Source: Doryteuthis pealeii (Eukaryota > Mollusca > Cephalopoda > Myopsida > Loliginidae). Taken from it: a stretch of DNA of 64,000 bases. A model generated the notes under the pieces. That model saw only the letters and a list, made by a program, of their open reading frames with translations, ran no database searches and was not told where the DNA came from. Shown piece after piece: positions 54,305-64,000 of the stretch. Numbering within the stretch: the stretch's first letter is position 1; every line of letters starts with the position of its first letter. Location: positions 143,696,684 through 143,760,683 of the forward strand of contig CM042139.1 of NCBI GenBank assembly GCA_023376005.1, given 5' to 3'. A program made the position numbers and the translations under genes.

Positions 54305-54470
54305 ATAATTACCCAATTATTAAGTTTATTTCATGAATTTCCATCTAACAAATATGGCAATTTATGTGTAATTTGAATGAAAAGTTTATTTTTCAAAAAT
54401 ACCAAATTATTAAGTTTATTTCAAGAATTTTCATGTTACCTATGTGCCAATTTATGTGTAACTCAAACAA
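54305..54470. repeat. Tandem duplication, about 93-bp unit, two copies
   Basis: AATTATTAAGTTTATTTCAT and CAATTTATGTGTAA recur in order at about 54312 and 54405. Confidence 0.8.
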
Positions 54471-55085
54471 GAACAACAACCACAATGTGCAACATGTCAA
54501 ACACCTTTGACAGTTAAACACTTATTCATGAGAGGATTCTAAACCCACGATGGATAAATTCTCTGTTTCACACCACCATGTGGCGAGTAGGCATTAAGAG
54601 TAGCATCCCTTATCACACACCCTTGAAGGTCGATAAAGTTTGCTTCCGCCCTAGGAGTTTTAGCCTTTGGCAAACAACTTGCTACATAATAACCTTCAGA
54701 TAAAAGCTACCAAAGAACCATTGTTACAAGAGGAATTAGTTATCCAAAAACTCGTCTTCAGCAGGACTAACTCTTGCAACACAAAGCAGGTTTCTTGCTC
54801 ACATTAGAGACCGTTATTTTAAAGCAAACAATATGAAAGATCTGTTTGAAAATGTCAACATGGAGGATATTTTCTCTTTTTTTAGGGAAATAAAATTATA
54901 CCATAGAATATAGACATGAAACTAATCAATACCATACAACATAATCCCCAATAATGCTAACACATTGATAAAACCAATTACTAAAAAGTATAAATATAAA
55001 TACACGATATATATAATTTCCTAACTGTTAGGCATGACATAACCCCAGATGGGTTGATATGCCATTAAAATCAATAAACAAACAA
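54471..55085 (+). pseudogene. LINE ORF2 C-terminus with poly(CAAA) tail
   Basis: PQCATCQTPLTVKHLF (54478-54530) is a C-x2-C...H zinc-ribbon-like block common near the end of CR1/Jockey-type ORF2. After about 280 bases, RYFKANNMKDLFENVNMEDI then FSFFREIKLY (54811-54900) is the typical C-terminus. The element ends GTTGATATGCCATTAAAATC then (AAAC)n at about 55085, the family C tail. The interval 54540-54790 may be a foreign insert. Confidence 0.62.
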
Positions 55086-55239
55086 ACAAAACTTTATTTC
55101 ATAAATTTCCATTAGTTATTTTTTCAAATATCATGTTCTTTGTGAGTTGAATCAAATTATGGTGTTGGTCCTGGGCATCATAAAAACACTGCTGTTTGCA
55201 TTTGTAATATTACTTTATTTATTACCAACAATAACAAAT

Positions 55240-55640
55240 GACACTTGAAGAGATTACACCTGGAGAGTACAGCAGCCCAAGCATAAATATAACAACCAAG
55301 ATGGGGATAATAGTCTTGGTGTAAATAATAACTCCTCATCTAAAAAATTTAGACAATAAAATTGATTTATTTTGTGTAGCTTCGATTTTTCTCTGAATGT
55401 TTGAGATGAGGCTTGAAGATTAGTATTATCTGCGTTATTCAGACTATTGTCCCCATCTTCATTGTTATTAGTACAATGTTTTGGCCGATATACCCTCCGG
55501 CCTTCTTCAGTTATTTCTTGTTGGACTCGGGAACTTTCTTGTATTCGGGAGCCATTGGGGAAACGTTGTACAAATAACAATGAAGATGGGGACAATAGTC
55601 CGAATAACGCAGATAATACTAGCTTCGATTTGATTTCATT
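55240..55640. repeat. Three alternating hammerhead-like terminal repeats
   Basis: A plus partial copy (55290-55365), a minus copy with CTGAAGAAGGCCGGAGGGTA and CGGCCAAAACATTGTAC (55385-55515), and a plus copy (55558-55622) lie together. 55421-55474 and 55569-55622 are inverted repeats of each other at over 90 percent identity. GAAAC is altered to AAAAC in the minus copy. Confidence 0.75.
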
Positions 55641-55754
55641 TTTTCCTATGAGGAAAATTATTTAAGTTTCTTAATATATATCATGGTCTATATAAAAATA
55701 TCCATTAATCCTTTAATAAAGTACTTATCAGATATATCATAAACATTTCTGTGT

Positions 55755-56290
55755 GTTTTAATGAAGATGATGCCATATCCTCATTAAATTCGTTGACCAG
55801 TTCATATATCTTGGTAGCAGTATCTCATCTACACACACATAGTTAATGCTTGGACTGCTATTGACAGGTTATTGGTTATATGGAAATCTGATATATTTGT
55901 TGAAATAAAATGGGAATTTTTCCAAGCTATAGTGGTGTCAGTACTACTCTACGGTTGCACCTCTTGGACTCTAATGAAACTTGGAGAAAAAGCTAGATAG
56001 GAACTACACAAGGATGCTGCATGCTGTTTTGTATAAATCCTGGAAGCAAAACCCTACAAAACAGCTGCTATTCGGCCACTTACTTCCCATCTCACAAACC
56101 ATGCAGGTGAGGCATGCTGGGCATTGCTGGTGAAGTAAAAATGAACTCATAAGGGAAATTCTCCTTCTGCATATAGACATACCACTGTTGGCTGACCAGT
56201 AAAACTTTACATTCATCATCTGGTTTTGGAGACTAGATGCTGTCTAGAGGACCTACCAAGAATGATGGCTGATAGGGATGGATGCCGAGA
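55755..56290 (+). mobile_element. Family L LINE 3' half
   Basis: FVDQFIYLGSSISS, FQAIVVSVLLYGCTSWT, NYTRMLHAVLYKSW and a RHAGHCW-like block are readable across three frames; no full ORF. Confidence 0.82.
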
Positions 56291-56514
56291 GAAAAATTTT
56301 GCAAATCTTATGGGAACTACAAATAAGGGAAGAACAACACGCTATGTTGTTGAATTTAATTAAATTTGTGCATGTGGCTACTGTGTGCACTATCTGGTGG
56401 ACAGCTTCTGGATCAAGTTTGGTCTTGGTTTCTTTCTTTTATGGCATATCAACCTTTGTCAGTTATTTAAAGCCATCCATGTAGAAAACAGTAATGTAGG
56501 GTGATTTGAACCCT
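56291..56514. other. Short stretch with a family C tail fragment
   Basis: TTTATGGCATATCAACCTTT at about 56437 mirrors the C tail. Otherwise unrecognised. Confidence 0.45.
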
Positions 56515-57275
56515 TCTGAGAATGATATTTTAACATCTGAACTTTCCAAAGGCAAATCAACATTAGAAATATCGAAAATAATTGGAAGATATCAACAAAC
56601 TGTTAAAATATTTGTTGCAGCTCGTACAAAGGTATGTAAGAGGGCCAATATTCTTTGTTAAGAATGAAACTTGTAGCTGTAAATAACCTAAGTCTGACCA
56701 GTGGAGTACTTTTCAGGAGCATTGAAGAAGCCACAGTGTCTAAAAGTACTCAGTATTGTCTTCTAAAAAAGGCATCAGTGAGACAAGTGACAAAAGCTCA
56801 ATTGACAACAGTACACATACAAATTATGAATTGGGCTGGTATTATTGGAGGTATCATGGTTGGCCCGTAGAGCGTGCCTGACAGTATGAAAATAACTGTA
56901 AATGCTTATTTCACCATTCCTCAAAGAGCACCTGGAATGTTGACTAAAATAGCAAAGAATCAATTTCAGGAAACACATATTTATGTAAGGTAGTTTGCAA
57001 GGTAACCCTCCTTCACATTCAGCACATAAAACTACGGATTACCAGCAAAGATTAGGCTTATGTTGACCTCGGAAGATGCACTGGCCAACCAATTTGACTG
57101 GACTTAAAACAAATTGAAAACTTGTGGAGCATTCTGACATGATGTGTTTATGAGAATGGATGCCAATTTAGAAGCTAGGATGAGATGTGACAGGAAATAG
57201 TAAATGTATCACTTGAAATTACATCAGAAGAAATCCAGAAAGAGATATGTTTGATGGGCCAGGGCCTTTTTCAAG
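56515..57275 (+). pseudogene. Tc1-like transposase relic
   Basis: LSKGKSTLEISKIIGRYQQT then VKIFVA (56548-56622) is a Tc1-type HTH. NWAGIIGGIMVGP (56829-56867) corresponds to the region between the first and second catalytic Asp. A LKQIENLWSIL-like trace near 57105-57135 precedes a C-terminal piece with EIVNVSLEITSEEIQKEI. Many stops and shifts. No terminal repeats found, so the element is truncated or its ends are eroded. Confidence 0.72.
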
Positions 57276-57604
57276 TCATTTAAAAAAAAGGATCAGATAT
57301 CTCATATTAACCAACTCCACTCTGTTTACTTTTTTTTTTTTTTTAATCTACGTTACTTTATGTATCCCTAAAAATCTGTAAAGGAAGCAATTGAAGTATT
57401 ATTTTCTTTTTTGTAGGGCTTTTTATTACAACTCACTAATAATTTAAGTAAATTAGGTAAAGGACTAAAACTTCTATTCCCTTTTATAGAACCTGACAAT
57501 GTTTATGAAATAAGTGTATATACATATTGTCATCATTCCCTGATAATTTTGCTAAATTCTGAGTAGTTTTTCAATAGGATAGAAAGGTGTCACCTCATTA
57601 ATAA
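57276..57604. other. Unannotated AT-rich stretch
   Basis: Nothing recognised. Confidence 0.4.
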
Positions 57605-57850
57605 TTTGAAATGCTATGTACATTCCTATTTACATTTTTTGTGTAGTAGTTTCTTAAGATTTTTTATGGCACAAAGTATTCTTATCTAATATAGATAACT
57701 TTTAAACTGATCTATTTGGCCCATAGATAAGATTGTAGCAGGTACTCTCACTCAAAGTCAGAGTGGATCTGGGAGTAATGGCAATGAAGGTAACTTCACA
57801 CTCCCCAGAACTATAGAATTGGAGCTTTACTATCAGATGCAGTTTAGTAA
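57605..57850 (-). mobile_element. Family C retroposon copy
   Basis: TACATTTTTTGTGTAGTAGT, GGGAGTAATGGCAATGAAGG and ACTATCAGATGCAGTTTAGT in family order. Confidence 0.75.
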
Positions 57851-57949
57851 ACCTGTTTTTTTTGTTTTTTTTGTAGGTCTTACCCTTCTATGTTACATAG
57901 TTATTAGATTACTAATATTTATGTACAGTAGTGTAGAAACCAAAATGGC

Positions 57950-58230
57950 TGTTATAAGTTGCAGCCGGTGACCTTGAGGGATGAATGACAAGGCTTGACC
58001 TCATCCTGATCCTTCCGGTGGATACCATGAGAATCGGTGGAGAAGAGCCTCTTCCGGTTTAGATTAGAAAGAGATTTGTTTAGTCAGATCAGCCAAAAAC
58101 CACGACGGTGGTAAGTCGTGTTATGCACGCTCCGACTCATTCTGCGCAGGTAGTCTGGTGGGGATTTCAGAATAAGATATGATCTAAGTAAATCGAAGTC
58201 TTGTGTTATTATCTAAAAACTACCAATGAC
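57950..58230. other. GC-richer island, unrecognised
   Basis: About 280 bases clearly richer in G+C than the neighbourhood (CCTGATCCTTCCGGTGGATA, ACGCTCCGACTCATTCTGCG). No ORF or repeat match within the window. It could be a solo LTR or a transposon leader. Confidence 0.4.
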
Positions 58231-58728
58231 ACAGGGCTTCTGATAAAGAGAAATCTCCAATGGAAGACCAGACACAAAGTCCCCAAGATGAAGTCCAGAC
58301 TTCAGTTATTAAGCTTCAATCTCAATACTTTTTTTAAAAATCTTGCCTAGTACAGTTGTTTTTTTTGTAAACAAAGGTCTTTTTTTATTCTAACTGGTTC
58401 CTCTGTATTTGTACAAATCATTATATACAGTCTTTGTTTAAGCAAATATCTAACTGGTTTAACTGTATTTAAAGAAATCAGTATATAGTCTTTATTGATT
58501 CAACTGTATTAATACAGATCTCTGCCTACACAGATGAGCTGATAAAAATTTACTTTTTTTCTTTTGTTTTTTTTTCATTGTTAGAAAGACTGAATAAGAC
58601 ATTAGAAAGCAAAATTTTATGATGATATGGCAACACAATATGGTAATAATTGGAAGACTGATTGGAGAGTCTAAAGACCAATAAGATATTAATTGTCAAA
58701 GAAAAAAATAACAATATTATATTGGTAG

Positions 58729-58733
<5 letters not shown>
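58231..58733. other. Unannotated AT-rich stretch
   Basis: A loose tandem near 58380-58510 (TAACTGGTT-C-CTGTATTT-ACAAATCA) recurs two or three times. Confidence 0.5.

Positions 58734-58770
<37 letters not shown>
58734..58770. repeat. (TA)n microsatellite
   Basis: About 18 TA units next to a SINE-A tail. Confidence 0.95.
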
Positions 58771-58776
<6 letters not shown>

Positions 58777-58779
58777 TAC

Positions 58780-59062
58780 CAGAACCTCCACATGAGGAGG
58801 ATGTGACACAAGATCTATTTCTTAAGTGGAGTCTCACAGGTTTGAATTTATAGTTTCCTTCTCCTAAACTGGTTGCCTAACCAAGTTTAAAAAGTCCAAT
58901 CTACCCTACTATTTACTAATAGCTGGAGGGAGAATAGTTAGATGCATATCTTTTCTAAGTGTATCAGTGCTGTGTGAAATTCAAACAGCCTAATCCAGAA
59001 TTTGAACTCAGGTTCTGAGTTCATTTCCTATGGTAGTAACCATTACACCACATGCATCTATT
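58780..59062 (-). mobile_element. SINE-A copy, full length
   Basis: AGGATGTGACACAAGATCTA (tail mirror) to GTAACCATTACACCACATGC (head mirror). All blocks present. Confidence 0.92.
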
Positions 59063-59887
59063 TGTAGTGGATATATAAGTAAATGCTTTTGAATATATCC
59101 CCGTGTTAATACTTATCTAGCATAAGATATCTACTCATATAGATATTTAGGTAATTGGTTTACTGAAAATTTTACAAGTATTTAAGTGCAAAAAAACTGC
59201 ATTTAGTGTTTTTAGCTTTAAGCGAGCTGGCCAAGACACTGACTACCGGCTGGAGTAGGAAACTGGCTACAGCTTACACCACCTAATAGAAATTGATCAC
59301 ATGATACCTGGATAAATGAATACATGTGAACAATAAAGGATAGATAGACAGATAAATGTGAATAGACTGGTTATTGAGCAAACACTGTCATAGATAAAAA
59401 AGAGAGTAAAAGAAAGGGAGAGGTTGAGAGATTTATAAACATGATAGATAGATAGATAAGTAAACACTATAATAGATAAAAAAGAGAGAGAGAGCAAAAT
59501 ATATAATCACAGAGAGGAACAGGCTGAGAGAGATTTATAACATTGGAGTGATTAGATAGGAAAATGGAAATCTAAAGCGTAGAAGGCTTAGCAGATTTTA
59601 CATAGCAGTCAGTCTATAAATGTACTAACTTAGGATGCTAGGTAAATAATTTCATCTTCCAAATGCAAAACGAATACTGAGGATATAACAGATACATCAA
59701 AGGGAAGATTATTAGAATAATATAACATTTGTCTCTTATAAGTAAATTATAAGTAATTATAATTCAATTACTTGAAATTTTAGGTTGTTTATTTGCATTT
59801 GATGAATAATGGACTTATTAAATTTTTCATTTTGTTTCTCTTGCTTATCATTGTTATTGTTGCTATATTTTATCTTCAGGCATTTTG
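59063..59887. other. Unannotated stretch
   Basis: 59340-59520 has related GATAGATAAA and TAAAAAAGAGAGAG segments that recur loosely (also at 61450-61540). No gene. Confidence 0.45.
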
Positions 59888-59965
59888 TGGGGGAGTCCCC
59901 ATAGTGTAGTGGCTATGAGTCCGTCCTTATGTTGCATAGGGCCAAGTTTGAGTCATAGTAGTAGT
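59888..59965 (+). mobile_element. SINE-A2 tRNA-like head
   Basis: CCCATAGTGTAGTGGCTATG (A box) and AAGTTTGAGTC (weak B box); no body. Confidence 0.55.
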
Positions 59966-60062
59966 CATTTAGTAGTAGTAGTTGTTAGTTCAGAAACAAC
60001 ACACGCAAGTTGTATAGTCACAGGGGGCTGTTTATTTCTTCCTAGGCTCGTGGGTTCTTTTC

Positions 60063-60063
<1 letters not shown>

Positions 60064-60121
<58 letters not shown>
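60064..60121. repeat. (GA)n microsatellite
   Basis: About 28 GA units. Confidence 0.95.
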
Positions 60122-60125
<4 letters not shown>

Positions 60126-60357
60126 GGTCAAACTATTCTATTATAAGTCGTGTTCAGTACTACTATCCCAAACCCATACAGGGAACCGGGAGCCACATCT
60201 GACTCCCACCAGAGCCCAGTCAAAAAAGAAGGATTTTCTTTGTTTGCAGCGAAAATAAAAATACATTAGGATAAAGATAATTAAAAATAAAAACACATTC
60301 CTGTGGATATTTCTCCAGAACAGCCTGAAACACATTAGTTCAGACTATAGATAACTT

Positions 60358-60655
60358 GGAGGCACCTGGTATAATTGTTACCTTTGTAGGAAATGAACCC
60401 TGTGAGATGAGTTCAAATCCTGGATGAGGCTGTTTGCATTTTCACATAGCATTAATACACTTGGTAAATGTATGAATCCAACTATTCTCTCTATAGCTAT
60501 GGATAAATAAGCAGACTGGGCTCTTTAAGCTTGGTTAGGCAATCAATATATATAATATATAAGAAGGAAAACTCTGAATTTAAACCTGTTAAACTCTGCT
60601 TAAGAAATTGACCTTGAGTCGCATCCTACTCATGCAGAGGGGTTGGTAAATATAA
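60358..60655 (+). mobile_element. SINE-A copy, full length
   Basis: ACCTGGTATAATTGTTACCT head, GAGTTCAAATCCTGGATGAG B box, body with a short TATATAATATA insertion, tail TTGACCTTGAGTCGCATCCT. Confidence 0.9.
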
Positions 60656-61624
60656 ATATATATAGATAGATATAGATACCTTATTTTCAGTTATCCCATT
60701 CCAGAAAAAAAAGAAGTTAATGATATAATTCTAATGTATAATATGCACCCCAAACTTTTTGGCTGTAAAACCTGAAAAAAATAGTGTATTTTCTATACAA
60801 ATAATTATGGTAACAATATTTAACATTTTCAGCGATGTTTCAGTCAGGAACCCAGGGTAGTAGTTTTATGGGAATGGAAGGGGTGGGGTCAAAGTTCGAA
60901 AGGTCAAATTGTAAAAGGTGAAGTATCTTATTCTCTCATCTGAATTTCTCAGGGTTTTTTTAAGTTTTTTTTCATCTTATTTTCTTTCTTTTTATCATAA
61001 CTGTCAGGTATTTTTTTACATTCTATGACAGGTAAGTAAGAGAAAAATGAATTAGCATCAATTCTCATCCCATCTTCATGAAAGCCTGTTTGATACGGAC
61101 ACTGCCTTTATCAATTTGCCAACAGAATTCCATTAACAGGGAAAATTCAACTATATTCTTCCTTATTTCTTTTTTTAAAAGAATTTATTTATTCATGCAG
61201 ACACTATGTCGATGATAGGGACGCAAAAACATCATTCAAGTAATGTTGCTGTGGTTTCAGTAGCGAGTATGCTTTTTGTGGGGGTTGGGGTGGAGTTTCT
61301 AGCTCCACAACCAAATATTTTTGCTATCTATCAATAGCAGAGATTGGATTCATGGCTTTCCTAAGGGTATTTCAAGATTTCATTTTAAGACTTGTTCTTC
61401 CTTTTAATTTGTTGTTAATCAAGGTTAGAGATTCCAGGCAAACATTAGAATAGATAGATAGATAAATTTGAATAGACTGGTTAAAGAAAGGTAAGCAAAC
61501 ACTATCATAGATAAAAGAAATAATAAAAAATACAATTAGAGAGAAAGGAAGAGATCTACAAGGACAATGACCCTTAAATACACACAGACATAGAAACACA
61601 TACACACGCACAAGTATATATTCT
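60656..61624. other. Unannotated stretch
   Basis: A tiny SINE-A-like remnant near 61340-61370 (GGATTCATGGCTTTCCTAAG). No gene. Confidence 0.45.
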
Positions 61625-61679
61625 CCATCATTGATAATAAACACTCATTACTTATAAATATAGCAAACTATATCATCTA

Positions 61680-61728
<49 letters not shown>
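61625..61728. repeat. Repeat P copy plus (CT)n(TA)n
   Basis: CACTCATTACTTATAAATAT then AGCAAACTATATCATC, followed by CT and TA runs that lead into the palindrome. Confidence 0.75.
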
Positions 61729-61732
61729 ATTA

Positions 61733-61932
61733 TATATTAATGATTTGGAGGCAATTACAATGCGTATAAAAAATAAAAATAAAAAGATGTTGTTTTTTTG
61801 TCTTATCGATTTCAAAAAAACTTTATCTTCAGATAAAGATAAAGTTTCTTTGAAATCGATAAGACAAAAAAACAACATCTTTTTGTTTTTATTTTTTATA
61901 TGCATTGTAATTGCCTTCAAATTATTGATATA
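61733..61932. repeat. Palindrome flanked by TA tracts
   Basis: Arms 61733-61829 and 61836-61932 with a 6-base loop, about 94 percent identical by eye (GGCAATTACAATGC / GCATTGTAATTGCC). (TA)n lies at 61694-61724 and 61966-61990. Overlapping 90-96 codon frames on both strands are palindrome artefacts. Confidence 0.93.
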
Positions 61933-61984
61933 TTATAATGCTTTAAGAAAATTACCAATTACTTTTATATATATATATATATAT

Positions 61985-62485
61985 ATATATCATATGCAAA
62001 TCGGATCTCTTTGATAAAATAAAGTGTGAATTCTTCAGGGCTTTAGCCATGCCAGTGCTACTGTATGGTTTCACCACCTGGACTGTAAAGAAACGCTTAG
62101 AAAAAAAGCTAGATGGGAACTACACAAGAATGTTGCATGCTGTCTTGAACAAATCTGGGAAACAACACCTCACAAAAAAGCAACTGTATGGCCACGTGCC
62201 TTCTATCACACAAACCATCCAAGTAAGACAAACAAGATATTCTGGACACTGTTGGAGAAGCAAGGATGACATTCAAGGATGACATTCTGAGTGACATTCT
62301 CCTGTGGACACCTACACATGGACATATCAGTGTAGGCCAACCAGCAAAAACATACACCAATCAGCTCTGCATCGATTCTGGATGCTGTGTAGAAGACCTA
62401 GCCGGTGTGATGATCTATAGGGATGGCTGACAAGAGAGAGTCATGGATATTCATGCTGTCAGTGTGACATGATGATGATGTTGAT
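61985..62485 (+). mobile_element. Family L LINE 3' end, longest readable C-terminus
   Basis: MPVLLYGFTTWTVKKRLEKK, NYTRMLHAVLNKSGKQHLTK and YSGHCWRSKDD are in one frame (62049-62282). A 13-base tandem duplication (AAGGATGACATTC twice, about 62261-62286) shifts the frame; LLWTPTHGHISVGQPAKTY continues in another frame. Ends in GATGATGATG. Confidence 0.88.
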
Positions 62486-62489
62486 AATG

Positions 62490-63035
62490 ATGAATTCATT
62501 GTGTAGCAGATTCATTGTATGGTAAATTCATCACAGGTAAATTATTTGAAAATTCAGAATTTTTTTCCATAAATTTAATTTTCTATATTGTTTGGAATTG
62601 GTTTATTGCAAAAAATTAACCTGACGAAAATTATTTGTTTTGAGGCTATTCAAAGAGGTGGCAAATCAAACAGAATACTCCAAGCTCAACCAGAGGTCTG
62701 TCAAGAAATCTTTGGTGAATGAGAAAGGCAAGAAATGTGGAATTTATAGAAGAATGTGTGATATGTACAGAGAAGCTAAACATGGAAACACACCTAATAA
62801 GATGGGAGAATCATATTAGAGGGAATTTCTATTATGCTTTTTATGGCACTACTAAAACCCACCAAAATTATTGCTTTTAAGAATTTAATAAAAAGAGCCA
62901 AAGAGTTAGGGAAGCTCTATGTTATAAGATCAATTTACCTGTGATGAATTTGCGGGTGATAAATTTATTATACTATAAATTTACCAAATGATATATTTAC
63001 TGATGATTAATTTTCCGCGATAAATCCCCAGTCTG
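62490..63035. repeat. Inverted-repeat element candidate
   Basis: GGTAAATTCATCACAGGTAA (62520) faces its imperfect complement TTACCTGTGATGAATTTGCG (62935). The right end holds several spaced GATAAATTTAC-like motifs. Interior coding is not recognised; boundaries unclear. Confidence 0.5.
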
Positions 63036-63868
63036 TCCCTCAATTTTACCCATGTCACTGAAGAAAGAAGAGATTCTTTATTAAGAGCATTATTGAAAAC
63101 TGAACATGAACCATCTCACCTGGAAAGTAATCCTCAGGCAAGCCTTATCTCATCTACTCCATGTCATATTGTTTGTTTACATAACAGACTTCAATTGTTA
63201 TTCATTTTTTCTTTCTTCTTCACTTTTTATTAAAATTCTCAAGTTGTGTTCCTTTATTTCTAATTTATGTCTGTAGAATATAAAAATAACATGAGTTTTG
63301 AGACAAAATCTAACAAAAATAGGATAAACTAGCTTAAAAGCCACCCTATTGAGTGGCATTTAAGCTAGCTCTTGTAGGGGGCTCTTGATTGGGCTTCGGT
63401 ACAACAAAAACACTTCATACAATGAGTACATATTGAATTTTAGTTTAAGCTTACCTACTTAATAGTTCAAGAATAATTCTTCTGTTGAAACTTATTTTAT
63501 AGACAATTTGATGTATGTAGATTCTTACATTCTATACAATCAATCATTTCTATTTCATTAGTGATTTTTGCCGGATTTTGCAGTTAATTTCAATTATTCC
63601 CAAATATATTTCTAAGTTATAAAAATTCTTATTGCACAAAAAATTTATCACAAAAAATCACATTAAAAAATCGTTGAAAACAATCATAGTAATTAAAAAT
63701 TAAGAATCCAAAAATTTTAGGATTGTAGGTTTTGATCTGGCTTTTTTTTAATTTGCTCACTGAGTCAGCCTAATTCCCAAATGGAATGATATGTTGGGCT
63801 ATAGCCTCTAGGAGTAAACTTGAAAAATTTCACATTTATCATTAGAGGAGAAAATCTATTTGTTTGTT
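63036..63868. other. Unannotated stretch with one hairpin
   Basis: 63329-63371 is a hairpin (AGCTTAAAAGCCAC / GTGGCATTTAAGCT) around CCTATTGA. Nothing coding. Confidence 0.5.
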
Positions 63869-63869
63869 T

Positions 63870-64000
63870 GTTTTGTTTTACAGCCTATAAACCACAGCGG
63901 GTCATTTAATGCTGGCAAAGTTTTAAGATTTGTAGCGATAGTTTGGAAGAAAAATTTTTAAACTCAATTTTTTTTTGTAAAAAAATTTTTTCTATTTAAC
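63870..64000 (-). mobile_element. Family C 3' end, cut by window edge
   Basis: TTTGTTTTACAGCCTATAAA then CGGGTCATTTAATGCTGGCA matches the start of the copy at 957, and the sequence ends with TTTCTATTTAAC as at 1070. Confidence 0.75.

Noticed and set aside
61648..62014. Opposed 90 and 96-codon frames with similar proteins
   Set aside because: The similarity reflects the palindrome read from each arm.

Overview
The window looks like a non-coding (intergenic or intronic) stretch of a large, AT-rich, repeat-laden animal genome. The best fit is a cephalopod mollusc, probably an octopus. The evidence is several tRNA-derived SINE families in dozens of copies, many long (TA)n, (CT)n and (CA)n tracts, RT debris from Penelope-like and non-LTR elements, mariner/Tc1, hAT and Helitron pieces, and almost no host protein-coding sequence. 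The species call is inference; no host gene was identified with confidence. At most a few short exon-like pieces (about 14.2, 15.7 and 18.25 kb) could belong to a host gene, and none is secure.

The recurrent families, named here for convenience, are as follows. SINE-A has a tRNA-like head with A-box TGGTGTAATGGTTATC and B-box GTTCAAATCC, a body with CAACTATTCTCCCTCCAGC, and a tail near TTGACCTTGTGTCACATCC. SINE-B has a head with TAGCTCAGTCGGTAGAGC and a tail near GACTTTACTT. Family C is a retroposon ending GTTGATATGCCATTAAAA plus an A/C-rich tail. Family L is 3' ends of a non-LTR retrotransposon ORF (YADD RT motif, ending in GATGAT microsatellite). Orientation for C is given as the strand carrying that 3' tail.

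Layout. 0-12 kb: a dead Penelope-like RT, family C copies, a complete but inactivated DD37D-type mariner (4675-5966) followed 6 bases later by a non-autonomous Helitron (5973-6600), two long fold-back palindromes (7.8-8.5 kb), and a TA-rich minisatellite. 12-19 kb: a 5S-rRNA-like fragment, a SINE-A tandem trimer, a long-TIR DNA transposon with an 8-bp target duplication (16471-16984), and a TIR element holding telomere-like GGGTTA repeats. 19.5-22.9 kb: a young 3.4-kb LTR retrotransposon with two near-identical LTRs, a TSD, PBS, PPT and a single gag-like ORF with a CCHC knuckle, inserted inside a SINE-A. 23-45 kb: SINEs, L fragments, deleted mariners, an hAT element with an 8-bp TSD and a nested SINE, a 365-bp tandem duplication, a Tc1-type MITE, a palindrome carrying hammerhead-ribozyme cores in both arms (38252-38476), and a mariner relic split by a family C copy with an 11-bp TSD. 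45-64 kb: a minisatellite grown from family C, more SINE/L/C copies, a 5S-like plus hammerhead-like composite, two LINE C-termini ending in the family C tail, a Tc1 relic, a TA-flanked palindrome and an inverted-repeat element.

The genes do not work together as a pathway; the only intact-looking reading frame of note is the element-encoded Gag. The history visible is layered insertion (SINE into hAT, C into mariner, LTR into SINE), internal deletion of DNA transposons, local tandem growth and inverted duplication.
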